In this document: positions 1-11,715 of the stretch, one piece after another
How the letters are laid out: each line of letters opens with the position of its first letter
How positions within the stretch are numbered: the stretch's first letter is position 1
Source of the DNA: Prostheceraeus crozeri
Lineage: Eukaryota; Platyhelminthes; Polycladida; Euryleptidae
Direction: 5' to 3'
NCBI GenBank assembly: GCA_907163375.1
Contig: CAJQUW010007275.1
Coordinates: 62,001-126,000 of the forward strand
DNA length: 64,000 nt
Made by a program: the position numbers and the translations under genes
The notes under the pieces: model-generated
Database searches by the model: none
The model's input: the letters and a program-made list of their open reading frames with translations, nothing else
What the model was told of the DNA's origin: nothing

Positions 1-1569
1 TTTGAAATCAAGAAAATCAGGCGCCAAAGTTCGATTGCCGAAAAGTGAATGGCTCCCAATGCTTCCTTCCCAATGTCACCGTGTAGGCATAGGTATATTG
101 TATTGAGTTTATTGTAAAACTGTGCCTATGAATCGGCAGTAGCTGTTTTGGGTTATAGTGTTAAGCTTTCGGACGACCAAAGTGTGGCGAAGCTTAGAAG
201 CATTAGTATGTGATAAGATAGCAAAGACAACTAACAATCCGACCTCTATGATTCCAAGTAATTCAGTTTGCGACACCTGCAAATTATATTAATAAGTAGT
301 ATGGTACATATTATAGTACATTAATAAGTCGTGGATATCAATCCTCAGGCCCGTAAGATATAGTACTAGCTCGGGCACGTAAAACTTCAATTGCTAAACT
401 TCTCCTTATAAGTCTTGAAATTTTGCGGATCAGCACAAATGAGACCTTACACAGGTCTGGAGGAAGTATTTTGACTGACTACTTTACAATTGCATTGTGT
501 GATTAAAGCATGCAAAATTTAAAGAGTGATGCACATGGTCTGCAAACGACCAAGTTTCTTTCTGTATCTCTTCAAACAATTCAACTTCAACTTCTCCGGA
601 TTCACTGTTATGAAGTGCGCAATAATCACACGCAGCAAAAACTTCAAATTTAGAGGAATAGTCCTTTGATTTTCCTATATTAGCCATGGAAATCTGCTTT
701 GAAATAGACTAATCAATGTTGCCACTTTCGGAATTTTTACTGTGAGGATTTTACACTTCCTCACCATATGAGAAATCCAAGGAAATTAAGTGTCGTGAAG
801 TGTTTGAAAAAATGATAGCCCAGTTGACAGGCAGACAAGCATCAATCAGTTTACATTTTCGTCAAGCTGCATCAGATTGAATCAAGCGAAAATTTTCCAT
901 CAATTCAATGTAATCAATCATAGGCAGTCACTAAAATTGATATCTCTGCCAATAATTTGGTAAGTTAAATCCGTGCAAGAATCTTCATAACGAGTTTTGG
1001 CAGAATGATTAACCACTATCATAATTTAGATGTAATAAACTAGTTGCGAATGATGAAAGTTACATGAATTGCAAAGTCTTTGAAAATAGAATGCTAGTTA
1101 AAACGACATGTTCTTTAACCATTTTCAGTCTCAGAGAAAATATTCTGTCATGAAATTGCGCAATCGCAATATCATGAGGCGCATTAATCAGTCAGTTTCG
1201 TCTATATATCTTGACAAAGATTATAAAAAAGTAATCGATCAACAAATGATTAATTAATTAAAAATTGCTTGGACAAATATGGTCAATTGAAAATAAATGA
1301 TGCTTGCAATTAATTGAAATGAACGAAGAAATTGTGCTTCATCATTATTTGCACCATCTCAATGTCTAGCGGCGATGACAGCAAGGTTAGGCATTTCCTC
1401 ATTTTTCAAGTCACTGGCTTGTTACCTGTCATACTACTTTTATTTAATTGCTGTTGAATGTGCGCTGCACCGGCGTCTGATGCAATTGCTATCATTCGGT
1501 CATCGTGCTTTCTACATCTAAGATGCAAAGAATGATAAGAAATAAGCGATAGATCAAATTACCATGCAA
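1..1569. other. AT-rich stretch, no gene recognised
   Basis: I see no coding region here. A 67-codon reading frame on the minus strand at 484-687 has a plausible ATG but no recognisable domain and no supporting splice or promoter context. The rest is AT-rich sequence with short homopolymer runs. Confidence 0.4.
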
Positions 1570-1652
1570 AAGATGTGCAGCTAGCAGGATTCGAACTAAC
1601 GACCCAGGTTAGCTAGACTTCTACTCCACCAACTGAGCTACGACGCGCTTAT
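1570..1652 (-). repeat. tRNA-derived SINE head (A and B boxes)
   Basis: On the minus strand there is a clear Pol III A box (TAGCTCAGTTGG, plus positions about 1629-1640) followed by a B box (GTTCGAATCC, about 1587-1596). The spacing is tRNA-like. The seven bases before the A box do not pair with the seven after the T-arm region, and the T-stem and anticodon stem are also mismatched, so this is not a working tRNA gene. It is best read as the tRNA-derived head of a SINE or a decayed tRNA copy. Confidence 0.6.
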
Positions 1653-1863
1653 ATACGACCGTCAATTGGCACGATCAGACCCTCACCATCACACATCAGC
1701 TGTCATAGCAATTATAATCAATGAATTAATATGTCATCCATGCACTATGCGAAGCCAACACAATGGCATAAGCATAGAAACATGATAGCTTCAATACTTT
1801 GAAGCTGTCATGTTGTGCACAACAATCCATGTACTATGAAGTGTTGTGCAATACTGGCACATT

Positions 1864-2060
1864 GGGCCGTATGCATAAAAATAAGCAAATGCTTTTGCTT
1901 CAATAATCTAACAAAAGCTTAAGTTCGCATGCGTTGGCATTTGCTTTTTCTTTAAGCAAAAGCTTTTGCTTTTAAGTTTAAGCAAAAGCTTCAAAAAATA
2001 GCGTTTGCTTCAATTCGTATGCATAACTCTGACCAATGACTTTATTTCTTAAGCAAAGGA
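1864..2060. repeat. Harbinger left end with subterminal repeats
   Basis: After the GGGCCG terminus the sequence carries several copies of AAGCAAAAGCTTTTGCTT-like palindromes and half-sites. Similar AAGCAAATGC / AAAAGCAAA motifs lie inside the right end. Such clustered subterminal motifs are typical transposase-binding arrays, which is an inference here. Confidence 0.6.
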
Positions 2061-2064
2061 TATT

Positions 2065-2696
2065 CACAGGTGGCCAAAATAAAAAATAATCGAAAAAATA
2101 TGCCCGACTTGAGACTTACATGGCTGATAGGGTTTAGGCATGTAAATAACCCTGTGAAATATTTCCAAAATCCGACGGGTAGTTTTTGAGAAAAATGCAG
2201 AAAACCACTTTTTTGCATGCTTCTTTTTTTGCACTTTTTGTCGGACCATGACCAAAAGTATGCCGAGAGCCAAACAAGTCTTTTTTATTCACATGCATTC
2301 AAATGTTTGAATTTCAAATTTGAAGGAAATCGATCGAGTAGTTTCTGCACAAGAAGCTTTTTAATAAAAAATAAATGTTTTTTTCTTATAAGTAGTATGA
2401 TGAGCTCAAAGCATAACTTAAAAAAATATGCCGAAGCTCTAATCAAAAGTACGTGATAATGATGAACCTGAATGCCTAAAGATTCAATTTGGACTCATTC
2501 GTACGAGTAGTTTTTGAGTTAGTCAACTTTTCTCACAATAAGTAGTGCAATAAGTAGTATACTTCAGTGTCCTAAAAATATAATTCAACAAAACATGCCC
2601 GATTCGAAATTTCTACCAGATGTTGATGAAAGTATGGTTAACAAATCACTTAAATTTCAACAAAATCGGACGAGTACTTCCCGAGATTTGGCGATG
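2065..2696. repeat. CMC-like element, left terminal inverted repeat
   Basis: This is the reverse complement of 5199-5828 with only scattered mismatches. Open frames inside it (2064-2273, 2217-2456) occur identically in the other arm and are not genes. Confidence 0.85.
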
Positions 2697-2722
2697 AGAA
2701 GATTCACTATTTCGGATTCAAT

Positions 2723-3092
2723 CAACAGGCTGCTTCAATCTTGCTTCATCACAAGAAAATTTTGATAGAGAAATCAATTTGAGAAGTCAAGGATTTTGTA
2801 GCCTTGAAGCTTGAAGTGATTAGGAATCAGTCACTTCATTTTTTCTTAACTATAAAGCCCCAACTAAGTTTTCCGTTGGTGCCATGCCATGACCTTGAGT
2901 CAGTTTCTGTTCTAGTCCACTTCAGATAAGTTATACGTTTCTTTGTTGGAAACACTGTGAGTTAGCACAAGCTAACTATAAATAGCTCCGCTGCTGCTGT
3001 GACACAACAGGCTGCTTCAATCTTGCTTCATCACAAGAAAATTTTGATAGAGAAATAAATTTGAGAAGTCAAGGATTTTGTAGCCTTGAAGC
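2723..3092. repeat. 88-bp direct duplication around an inserted promoter-like module
   Basis: An 88-bp segment at 2723-2810 is repeated at 3005-3092 with one mismatch. Between the copies sits a 188-bp module (2816-3003) containing CTATAAATAG. The module recurs at 15101-15283 (about 98% identical by eye, minus 5 bp) and, more diverged, at about 37640-37790 inside the piggyBac. The arrangement looks like insertion with a long flanking duplication, or a segmental duplication. Confidence 0.75.
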
Positions 3093-4831
3093 ACCATGTA
3101 TTCTTTGTCAGAAAACTTCAGAGTTTGAAAATCAAAGCATAGATGCAAGAAGGACATCTAAAAGAACTTTTGGTCGCAAATCCTCTATTGATTTGAACTG
3201 TAACTTTTGTTTCAAGTCATTAACTTCTACAGAAGTAACATCTCCGGCACGTCACATATGTACTTCAGTCAAAAGCAAAGCTATCAACCATGTATTAACA
3301 GGAATTGAAAGTTCAAATATTTCTGATTCTGACGTGCTGAGTGCAACCGTGTCTAGAAATCTCGACCATGAGACTGATCAGCACATTTTTGGTGCTGTTA
3401 GCGCTCTTTCAAACACAACTGGAGTCGGAGGACCCCTAAAAAAGTGATGATATCATCTCCTAGAGCAGATTCGAGGGTCACTCGCGTCCTCCAAATGCGT
3501 AGTTTGATCGGCCTGAAATCCATTTCTCCTTCTGTGTCCAACAATTCATTGAAGCGTCTGAACTTTTATACTGATGTGTCCAGATTTTCAGGACTAAAAT
3601 TTCCACATGTTGCGAGAATGTATTCGGATAGGGAAGCATCAATTAGTCGCTATTTCGTTTGTGAGTCTGTGCTTTTCGAAGACTCCAGTAAGGACTTGGT
3701 TCTTAAACATGTCGTTGTATGCAACGACATATCCAATCTCATACTGAATTGGATTTCTTTGGATGATGAGGGTGAAAATGGCATTTCTCTGAAAATCGGC
3801 ATTGATCATGGGCAAGGTTTCCTGAAAGTTGGAGTTCAAGTGATTGATAAACCAGAATTTTCGAACTCTGTCTCAGATTTCCTTCTGTTGTGCGTGGCTG
3901 AGGTGTCTGAATCTAGACATAACTTGCTGTCACTGCTGACTTTGGAACCTTTCATGACTTTCTTTGAGAATCAGAGATTCACGACTATGCTCAGCGCAGA
4001 TATAAAATGTCTGCAGCTTCTTGCAGGTATGTCGACAGGAAATGCAAAATTTCCTTGTGTTTTCTGCTGCTGACAAAGTGGTGACGGCTTTGATTGTAAG
4101 GCGGACGCTTCCCTGCGCACTGGAGATGATCATAAAGAGAATCTCGAACGTTTCCAGGCGCAATACCGCGGAAATATGTTGAACGCTTCTGAATGCCGCA
4201 ACTGCATTTCCGAATCCTATTTCGAAGGACAGCTGCCAATATTATGCAAACATGCTTTGCCAATCCTTCACCTGACTCTCGGAATCGTGCAGCATTTGTA
4301 CGAGAAGATGACTGCTTCCTTGAGCGATGAAGAGAGTGAAGTGGTTGAGACTCTTCTAAGGGAAATTGGAGCAATGCGTTCACCCTATCATGGCCATGCA
4401 TTTGAAGGTAGGGGAGCACATGCTGTCCTGAACAATTTGGATAAGTTCCCGGTTTGTGTTCTCGCACTTCTGCTTTCAATGCATTGAAACACTACGTGAG
4501 GTTTCTGGAGGCATGTGGAGGCATTACTCGAAAGGATGGTTGGCTGGAAGCTCCTCACGACTTCCTGATTTCTTTCCGGCTAACAGGACTGAGGCCGTTT
4601 CTTAATTTCCACATGATTTCACATGTGGAGCAATATTTAATGATTCTGGACAGTTTTTGTCCATTTGAAAGCCCAGGATTAGCCTGGACTGGAGAGCAAG
4701 CCGTGGAGTCATCGCACTACCACTTCAAAGTGTGGCAGCGATACAAAACGTCTCCAAAATCTAAAAGTGCTTTGCGCCTTGCTGTGGTGGACTTTAACTA
4801 TGTGCGATACCTCACCAGCTTTAAAGAATAA
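3061..4831 (+). pseudogene. Broken transposase of the CMC-like element
   Basis: Four overlapping or abutting plus-strand frames (3061-3447, 3444-4073, 4074-4487, 4454-4831) form one decayed gene of about 590 codons. There is a frame change near 3444, an in-frame TGA at 4071-4073 and another frame change near 4454. Visible features are an N-terminal Cys cluster (CILC, CNFC), an acidic-glycine motif IGIDHGQG that could hold a catalytic Asp, the segment SADIKCLQLLAG ending in a CVFCC cluster, and a late WTGEQAVESSHYHF segment with Glu and His residues. Its position between the 630-bp inverted repeats makes it the element's transposase by context. I do not assign catalytic residues with certainty. 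The last frame has 81 bp of overlap or less with neighbours, so nothing is missing in length. Confidence 0.6.
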
Positions 4832-5198
4832 GAAAGTAGTGTAGGCAGAAGTGTATGTGCTATTCGAAGATGATCACCTTTTCTCATTTCAACGGCTGTC
4901 TCTATCTGACGCTAAATACAATATGACAAAGTTTTAGAGTTGCAAAAGAAGTGATGTTTCTAGTCATACACAGAAAGTGTTTCTTTTTAATCGGTGTACC
5001 ATTGACATCGATCAAGAGGAAAAGTTGATAATTTTTGAACAGCCCTGAATGACAACTTGAATTGTCCTCTCATAAGCGAAGTCAACGAAATACTTCTTTA
5101 TGTAGTTTTGTAGTACCGTTTTTTGTAGCATTCCCTGTTTCATGGGTATGTGGTAAACCGTTAATAGAGTTTCTTGACACTTACATCGATTGTTTTCA

Positions 5199-5828
5199 TC
5201 GCCAAATCTCGGGAAGTACTCGTCCGATTTTGTTGAAATTTAAGTGATTTGTTAACCATACTTTCATCAACATCTGGTAGAAATTTCGAATCGGGCATGT
5301 TTTGTTGAATTATATTTTTAGGACACTGAAGTATACTACTTATTGCACTACTTATTGTGAGAAAAGTTGACTAACTCAAAAACTACTCGTACGAATGAGT
5401 CCAAATTGAATCTTTAGGCATTCAGGTTCATCATTATCACGTACTTTTGATTAGAGCTTCGGCATATTTTTTTAAGTTATGCTTTGAGCTCATCATACTA
5501 CTTATAAGAAAAAAACATTTATTTTTTATTAAAAAGCTTCTTGTGCAGAAACTACTCGATCGATTTCCTTCAAATTTGAAATTCAAACATTTGAATGCAT
5601 GTGAATAAAAAAGACTTGTTTGGCTCTCGGCATACTTTTGGTCATGGTCCGACAAAAAGTGCAAAAAAAGAAGCATGCAAAAAAGTGGTTTTCTGCATTT
5701 TTCTCAAAAACTACCCGTCGGATTTTGGAAATATTTCACAGGGTTATTTACATGCCTAAACCCTATCAGCCATGTAAGTCTCAAGTCGGGCATATTTTTT
5801 CGATTATTTTCTATTTTGGCCACCTGTG
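5199..5828. repeat. CMC-like element, right terminal inverted repeat
   Basis: This is the reverse complement of 2065-2696. It contains the same two mirrored reading frames (5437-5676 minus, 5620-5871 plus), which reflect the repeat and not coding. Confidence 0.85.
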
Positions 5829-5883
5829 TATTATAATTTTGAGCGCAGATAGATGTCGCTCCAGCTTTTAAGAAATCGCAGTC

Positions 5884-6786
5884 ATGGCGGAATACATGAA
5901 AATCCGAGAGACCAAACATTACAAAGTTCGTCGTAATCATGAAAAAGGTGATTCTTTACGATTGCATCGATTCAGAGGATGAGCGATTATTTCCTAGGAA
6001 AGGATTGTGAGAGAAGGGGATCTGCACTGACGTCATTGGAAAAAATGAAAATATTTTGTCGATACATGGCAGATCCAGGTTTTCAAGCGGGTGTTGCTGA
6101 GGATCTATAAGTTCATCAAAGTACTGTTTCTCGGCAAATACATTCAGTAATGGATTCTATAATTAAGAAGAGATATTTGGATTCATTTTCCGACTTCCCA
6201 AGAAGAAATCCCAGAATCAAAAATTTTATGGCAAGAAAATAAATCAATGCCATCAACCATAGGAGCGATTGATTGTACACATGTACGTATTGACAAGCCG
6301 CCTGGTGTATTTGGTGATGAATGCGTAAATAGGAAGGGATACGCTTCGATTATTGTGCAGGCAACTTGCAATGCTAGATTTGAATTAATAAGTCTCGACG
6401 TAAGTTGGCCTGGTTCTGTGCATGACAGTCGTGTACTTCGAAATTCGGACCTTTTTCTCCATTTACATGATTCAAAACCTCCGGTAATCTTGCTTGGTGA
6501 TGAAGGTTATCATTTGTATTCATTTTTAATGACTCCTTTCAAAGTTCCCAGAAGTGAAAAACAGACGTTTTATAATAAAACACACGCGAAGGGACGCGTC
6601 TTTATCGAGCAAACATTCGGCCAGCTGAAGCGTCGATTTCCCATGCTGCGGTACGGACTTCGATTGAAATTGGAAAGTGTTCCAAATACTATCACTTGTT
6701 GTGGCATTTTACACAACACAGCAAAATACTTCAATGAACCCGATCCGATCGATGATGAAGAAAACGTTGAACCTGATGAGACATGA
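5884..6786 (+). pseudogene. PIF/Harbinger transposase (HARBI1-like), interrupted
   Basis: The intact part (6247-6786, 179 codons) is a DDE_Tnp_4-type catalytic domain. GAIDCTHVRI carries the first Asp, SWPGSVHDSRVLRNS the second, and EQTFGQLKRRFP the Glu. An N-terminal helix-turn-helix-like stretch is readable at about 6020-6170 (VHQSTVSRQIHSVMDS) but is separated by an in-frame TAA near 6107 and a frame change near 6180. An upstream ATG at 5884 begins a short frame that ends early. The catalytic triad is preserved but the gene cannot make a full protein. It is the catalytic partner of the Myb/MADF-like protein at 8794-9507. Confidence 0.8.
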
Positions 6787-7158
6787 TTGACATTACTGAA
6801 ATGCTTGAGATTACTAATCAAGCCGAAAGTCGACGCCTAGACATAATGGATATTTTGTTCAATCGCAGAAACATGCGCCTTAGCTGATGCTCTAGGCTAA
6901 ATAGTGTCAAAATCAATGAGCTTTGATGTTGTGTAAAGTTAAAGTTACATTGATATTTGTATTAAAATTAATGATCAGTTAGTCTTTTATGTCGTCTTTC
7001 AAATATGAACTTCCACCACATCCACAAGTTTGAATCTGCATGACCTCATGAAATCATATTTTAGTCGTTAATATACGTACGTGTCTACTTGTAACAAATG
7101 GTTAGCAGGAAAAAAACAGCATTAGTAATGTAGTAACAAATGCATGAGCTAGTGATAT

Positions 7159-7779
<621 letters not shown>

Positions 7780-7864
7780 ATGGAATGGAGATTGTTCTCA
7801 CAAAACAATAAAATGCATAATAAAATAAATGCATAATAAAGCAAGAAGACAAACTGCCTAGCAC

Positions 7865-7869
<5 letters not shown>

Positions 7870-7958
<89 letters not shown>
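7870..7958. repeat. (TA)n microsatellite
   Basis: About 89 bp of AT dinucleotide repeat. The minus-strand frame across it would encode only alternating Tyr-Ile and is not a gene. Confidence 0.95.
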
Positions 7959-7960
<2 letters not shown>

Positions 7961-7979
7961 AAGCTGGGACATTCCCATA

Positions 7980-8780
7980 ACGACGTCTACATGTTTCATA
8001 ATTTCATTCTACATTGTTTCATAATTATAGTTAATAAGACTTAAGGTTTGTCCTTAAGAGGACAGGTGGTGCGTTCCCACCGGCAGACATTAAACGTTCA
8101 AGGCGCGTCAAACTTTTGACTATCCTAGGACTACATTTTAGAGCCAAACTTGACGAGATCGGTGTGGAGGACCTTCCCACTAGTCCATTTTTCACTCAGC
8201 GCTTCTAAAGCGGGGCTGGACCTTACCCCTATTGTTTAAATGAGTGCCGGTATATGTAATATATATATATGTAAGATTCGCACCGATATATCAAGGAAGT
8301 ATTTTTCACTCAAAAATATAATGAACCTTATATTTTAGTAATTACGACGAGATTTTACTATTGCTAAAATAAAGACTAAAAAATAAAGGCTAAAAAATAA
8401 AAAAATAGCATGATAATTCCTAACTGATGAACTGATGCATTATATGGATCAAAGCAAGAATAATTTATTGTTGATTAAGAAACAATCATTTCTCTCTTAA
8501 TAATTTTATTTCAATTAGAAATTTATCAATCAATAATTTGAATTAATTACAATTAAATCCCCATCATCCAATTATCTAGGTATTATTTAGACTGATAAAA
8601 GAGCTATCTCTTCCCCCAAATCGAATTCTTATAAGCTTTGCTGTCCTGTTCCAGTATCGCAGCAAATGTAATAAATCGCTTTTTTTAAAATTCTCAGCCT
8701 GTCTCACAACACAAAACCGCAACATGTGCTCGTATGGTAGCTAATATAAATGTATTCACATAATAAGACAAATTAAAAAG
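7980..8780. repeat. Non-coding interior of Harbinger, dispersed short repeats
   Basis: No gene is seen. The 23-bp string starting ATTGTTTAAATGAGTGCC at 8240 recurs at about 10228 outside the element. The GTCCTTA..GAGGACAG motif at about 8050 relates to one within the probable LTR. Confidence 0.4.
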
Positions 8781-8793
8781 TCCAAGAAAAAAC

Positions 8794-9507
8794 CTAAACA
8801 TTATTCGTTGCAATCACATAAGCGTCATAATCAGCACACTGGTTCATTTCATGAAGAAGCTGTTGACTTTCTTGATTTCTTTTGATAAATATATCAGCAG
8901 ATTTTTCCATTAAATTTCGAGTTTTCATCCGATAGTATTTCAACTGCTCCAAAAGAACAAGACGCTGTAATTCGCTAGTTGTTAGTTTGCTTGTTTCGTC
9001 AGTTTCCTCAACGAGTCGCTTTCTTTTAGGCTTAATTGCCGGTGTGGGTGTAGAGCTATTCGAAGACACCGTTTCCTTTGGAAAATTTACACTATCTGCC
9101 TTTTGTGTTGATTGAAGGCCAGATGAAATAGCACCTTGGATTCGACAGAATATCGGGTTAATATCCCCCTGCAATAATTCGAACATCATCCGTTCCCATG
9201 GCTTCAAAGTTATCTTGCGATTTCCAGTCTTTTTTACATCAGTCTTCTCCTTCACTATCTTCTTCATGTTAGCTATCTTTTTCAACAGTTGCTGTCTCGT
9301 GTAAATCTTTGCGTATTTGGTTTGTAGCAGTTGTCTTAAAGATTCAATAGCGTCAATTTTCTGCACCTTGACGTGAGGATTCTGACTTTTCTCGAGTAGT
9401 ACTGGGTAAGATGATAACAGTTCAACAAACACCATCTGATTATCGTCATTTTGACTATCAACCTCCTCCGTTTCTTGGATAGCATAGCTCAGACTCCTCG
9501 CACACAT
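8794..9507 (-). CDS. Myb/MADF-like DNA-binding protein of Harbinger
   Basis: A 237-codon minus-strand ORF starting at the first in-frame ATG (9507) and ending at 8794. Residues about 25-110 form a helical, basic Myb/SANT or MADF-type DNA-binding region, with FVELLSSYPVLLEK at its start and KPWERMMFELLQ at its end. A Ser/Thr/Pro linker follows, then the basic stretch KPKRKRL (nuclear-localisation-like) and a C-terminal helical segment rich in Leu/Gln. Known Harbinger elements encode such a protein, which escorts the transposase to the nucleus and to the element ends; that role here is inference from context. It lies 2 kb from the transposase in opposite orientation. No stops interrupt it, unlike the transposase. 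Confidence 0.7.
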   Translation of the reverse strand: MCARSLSYAIQETEEVDSQNDDNQMVFVELLSSYPVLLEKSQNPHVKVQKIDAIESLRQLLQTKYAKIYTRQQLLKKIANMKKIVKEKTDVKKTGNRKITLKPWERMMFELLQGDINPIFCRIQGAISSGLQSTQKADSVNFPKETVSSNSSTPTPAIKPKRKRLVEETDETSKLTTSELQRLVLLEQLKYYRMKTRNLMEKSADIFIKRNQESQQLLHEMNQCADYDAYVIATNNV

Positions 9508-9744
9508 AATAAAGGGTACGACTCGTACCACTCATGTCTGACGATAGCAATCTATTCAATCTGTGCTTCCACCAAGTGATATGATTAGACTGAATCGTGG
9601 TTGGTTTTACGTCTGATCACGTGAGGACTGATGAATGAAGATGTTGTTTGTTTCAAACTATAAATAAATCTGATATCATCACTTGATAGCATCAATTGTC
9701 TTCGCTGTCCAACCTTTTACTAAGTCTTGTAGCAAATGCTATTA

Positions 9745-9845
9745 CGTAAAAGCAAACTGTTATACATATGAATTTAAGCATTTGCTTCTCAGAGAGCTTT
9801 TGCTTTTTCTATTTGCTTTTTCCTAGATGTTCGTGCATGCGGCCC
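9745..9845. repeat. Harbinger right end
   Basis: This is the inverse of the left terminus and contains repeated TTTGCTTTT / GCATTTGCTT motifs, ending TGCATGCGGCCC at 9845 and followed by ATT (9846-9848). Confidence 0.65.
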
Positions 9846-9848
9846 ATT

Positions 9849-11713
9849 ATTTAGGTCATGTTTACGATGAATGGACCAGCTAGCATATAGATTATGGGAG
9901 ACATTTTAAATGCTAGGTAAATATGAAAAGAGAGATAGTGTACTGAAGTGAAGGAGTTGTAAAACTATGGTAAACCATTTCTAAAATACTTGAGTCGGCA
10001 TTATTCGAGAAGTTACTCTCAATCGTTCTTTCCGGACCTTCTTATCTTAGTATGATTTATTACACGTGTCGTAGAGTCAGGTCTCTCTGACGAGTTCGAT
10101 CAGACGGATATCAGACATCCTGAGGTTGCGCTCTAGTCTTCATGTAGTATCCACGATGAAATGACGATTTGAAAATATGTAGCAGTGAGTAAATATAGGC
10201 CCTATTGTAGACCAATCCTTTGTACTCGTATTGTTTAAATGAGTGCCGGTATTCTATTGTTGACAAGTAATGAACAGATAATAATCGTGCAAGCTGCATT
10301 TCAGTCATATGAGAGAGCCGAGAGCAGGAGATTCCTAGCATTCATGACGTAAAATAAGATAGCTTCCATGATTCATTTCTATGACAGATGATAAGGCCGA
10401 TGCTTAACTGGCACAATCTCGAATATCACATCGGTTTTGTTGATATCCCTGTAGGCAAATCATTGAAACTATTTTACTTTTGCACCATGAAAAGATCTCA
10501 GTCACTTTTTACATTACTGTAGAATAAATTGCCAAATACATGCAAAAGAACCATTGTATGATATCATCAATTTCATTCAAGCGGGAATATGTGACCAATG
10601 GCTATGATTTTATTCTAAAATCCTTATTTTAATTTCCAACAAATGGTCTGCGGCAAATAAGCTTTCATTCGTTTCTTTATTTACCCTCCTCAAATGACTA
10701 TTATTCCTATATTGATAGTTGATACTCGTCAGGTATGAAAATTTGTTGTGAAAGATTTTTATATTTGATTGATCACATTGCATAAAAAGGTCAGAATTGT
10801 CGGATAGTAGTATCGAAAGTCAGCACGGAGCGATGAAAAGCCCAAGCCTCCTCGCAACTTGACGCGGATAAGAAACTTCATATCTCGCAAGCAAGATGTG
10901 TCATTTCAGAAAGTTTTTGTGAAATTAATTAATAGCGCGATTCAATGCGATAAGGTTCTCATGTTTCCAAACGAAAGTCTTGTCCACGTAAAGACGACCC
11001 AAGTACTGTACCTGTGAATGTAAGTCTTGCAGTATGCCTACAACGTACACGTGTCAAACGTGAATTGAGCATTCTTCAATTTTATGCACAAAATACTATG
11101 AACAATTCAATTATCAGCAACCTGCTTTCTAACCAGATGTGATAATTTGAAATTGATTTCATTCGCTACAATTCGTTGTTCTTGAGCATTGCAATTTCCG
11201 TTGCGACTTTAGTGGACTCCTCATTCAAGATTTCTCTCGACAATGCAATGGACATTTAAATCATGCGTCTACTCTTTTGATTCAATATCTCTTATCCAGG
11301 TTCGTATTTCTTCCTCACATTCTTTAACGGTTTGACTTACATTTTTTGTTTATTTGTCTACTTTCAGTTTTGCTGCATCTTGAAAAAAAGCCTTCGCTTT
11401 TTGATCTCACTGAATTTAAAAGTTCTTCATATCCCTTCAATGTACACTAACAGACACCACACTGTGCAGCACTCCATTTGTTCTTGTCTGTTAAGTTAAA
11501 AAATGCAATCATGACAAGAGAGTGATTGAAAAGGTTCATATCCATCAGAAAGTCATTACTTGTTTATCAGCTTGCTATGTATCTGTGATTAAATGCAATT
11601 AAAAAGCAGAAAAAATGTCTAGACAGTATGCACGAATCTTAGACAAGTCTATGAAATCAGATGTACTCTGTGTTCACAGTGACACGTAATAAAACATGAA
11701 GGACAAGCAGAAC
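9849..11713. other. No gene recognised
   Basis: AT-rich sequence without a supported coding region. The only repeat noted is the 23-bp string at about 10228 shared with 8240. Confidence 0.4.
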
Positions 11714-11715
11714 TA

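Larger units (their letters stand above)
2065..5828. mobile_element. CMC (Chapaev-like) DNA transposon nested in Harbinger
   Basis: The element has nearly identical inverted repeats of about 630 bp (2065-2696 and 5199-5828). Termini are CACAGGTGGCC...GGCCACCTGTG, and a 4-bp target duplication TATT lies at 2061-2064 and 5829-5832. CACWG ends with 4-bp duplications are what is known for the Chapaev branch of CMC. The internal gene is broken. It sits between the Harbinger left end and the Harbinger transposase, so it inserted later. The high similarity of its arms suggests it is fairly young. Superfamily assignment rests on ends and duplication, not on a database match. Confidence 0.7.

Noticed and set aside
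484..687. Possible small host gene on the minus strand
   Set aside because: 67 codons, no domain, no promoter or splice support.
1570..1652. Functional tRNA gene on the minus strand
   Set aside because: A and B boxes are good, but acceptor, T and anticodon stems do not pair, so it is a SINE head or decayed copy.
2064..2456. Reading frames in the CMC-like arms (also 5437-5871)
   Set aside because: Identical frames occur in both arms, reflecting the repeats.
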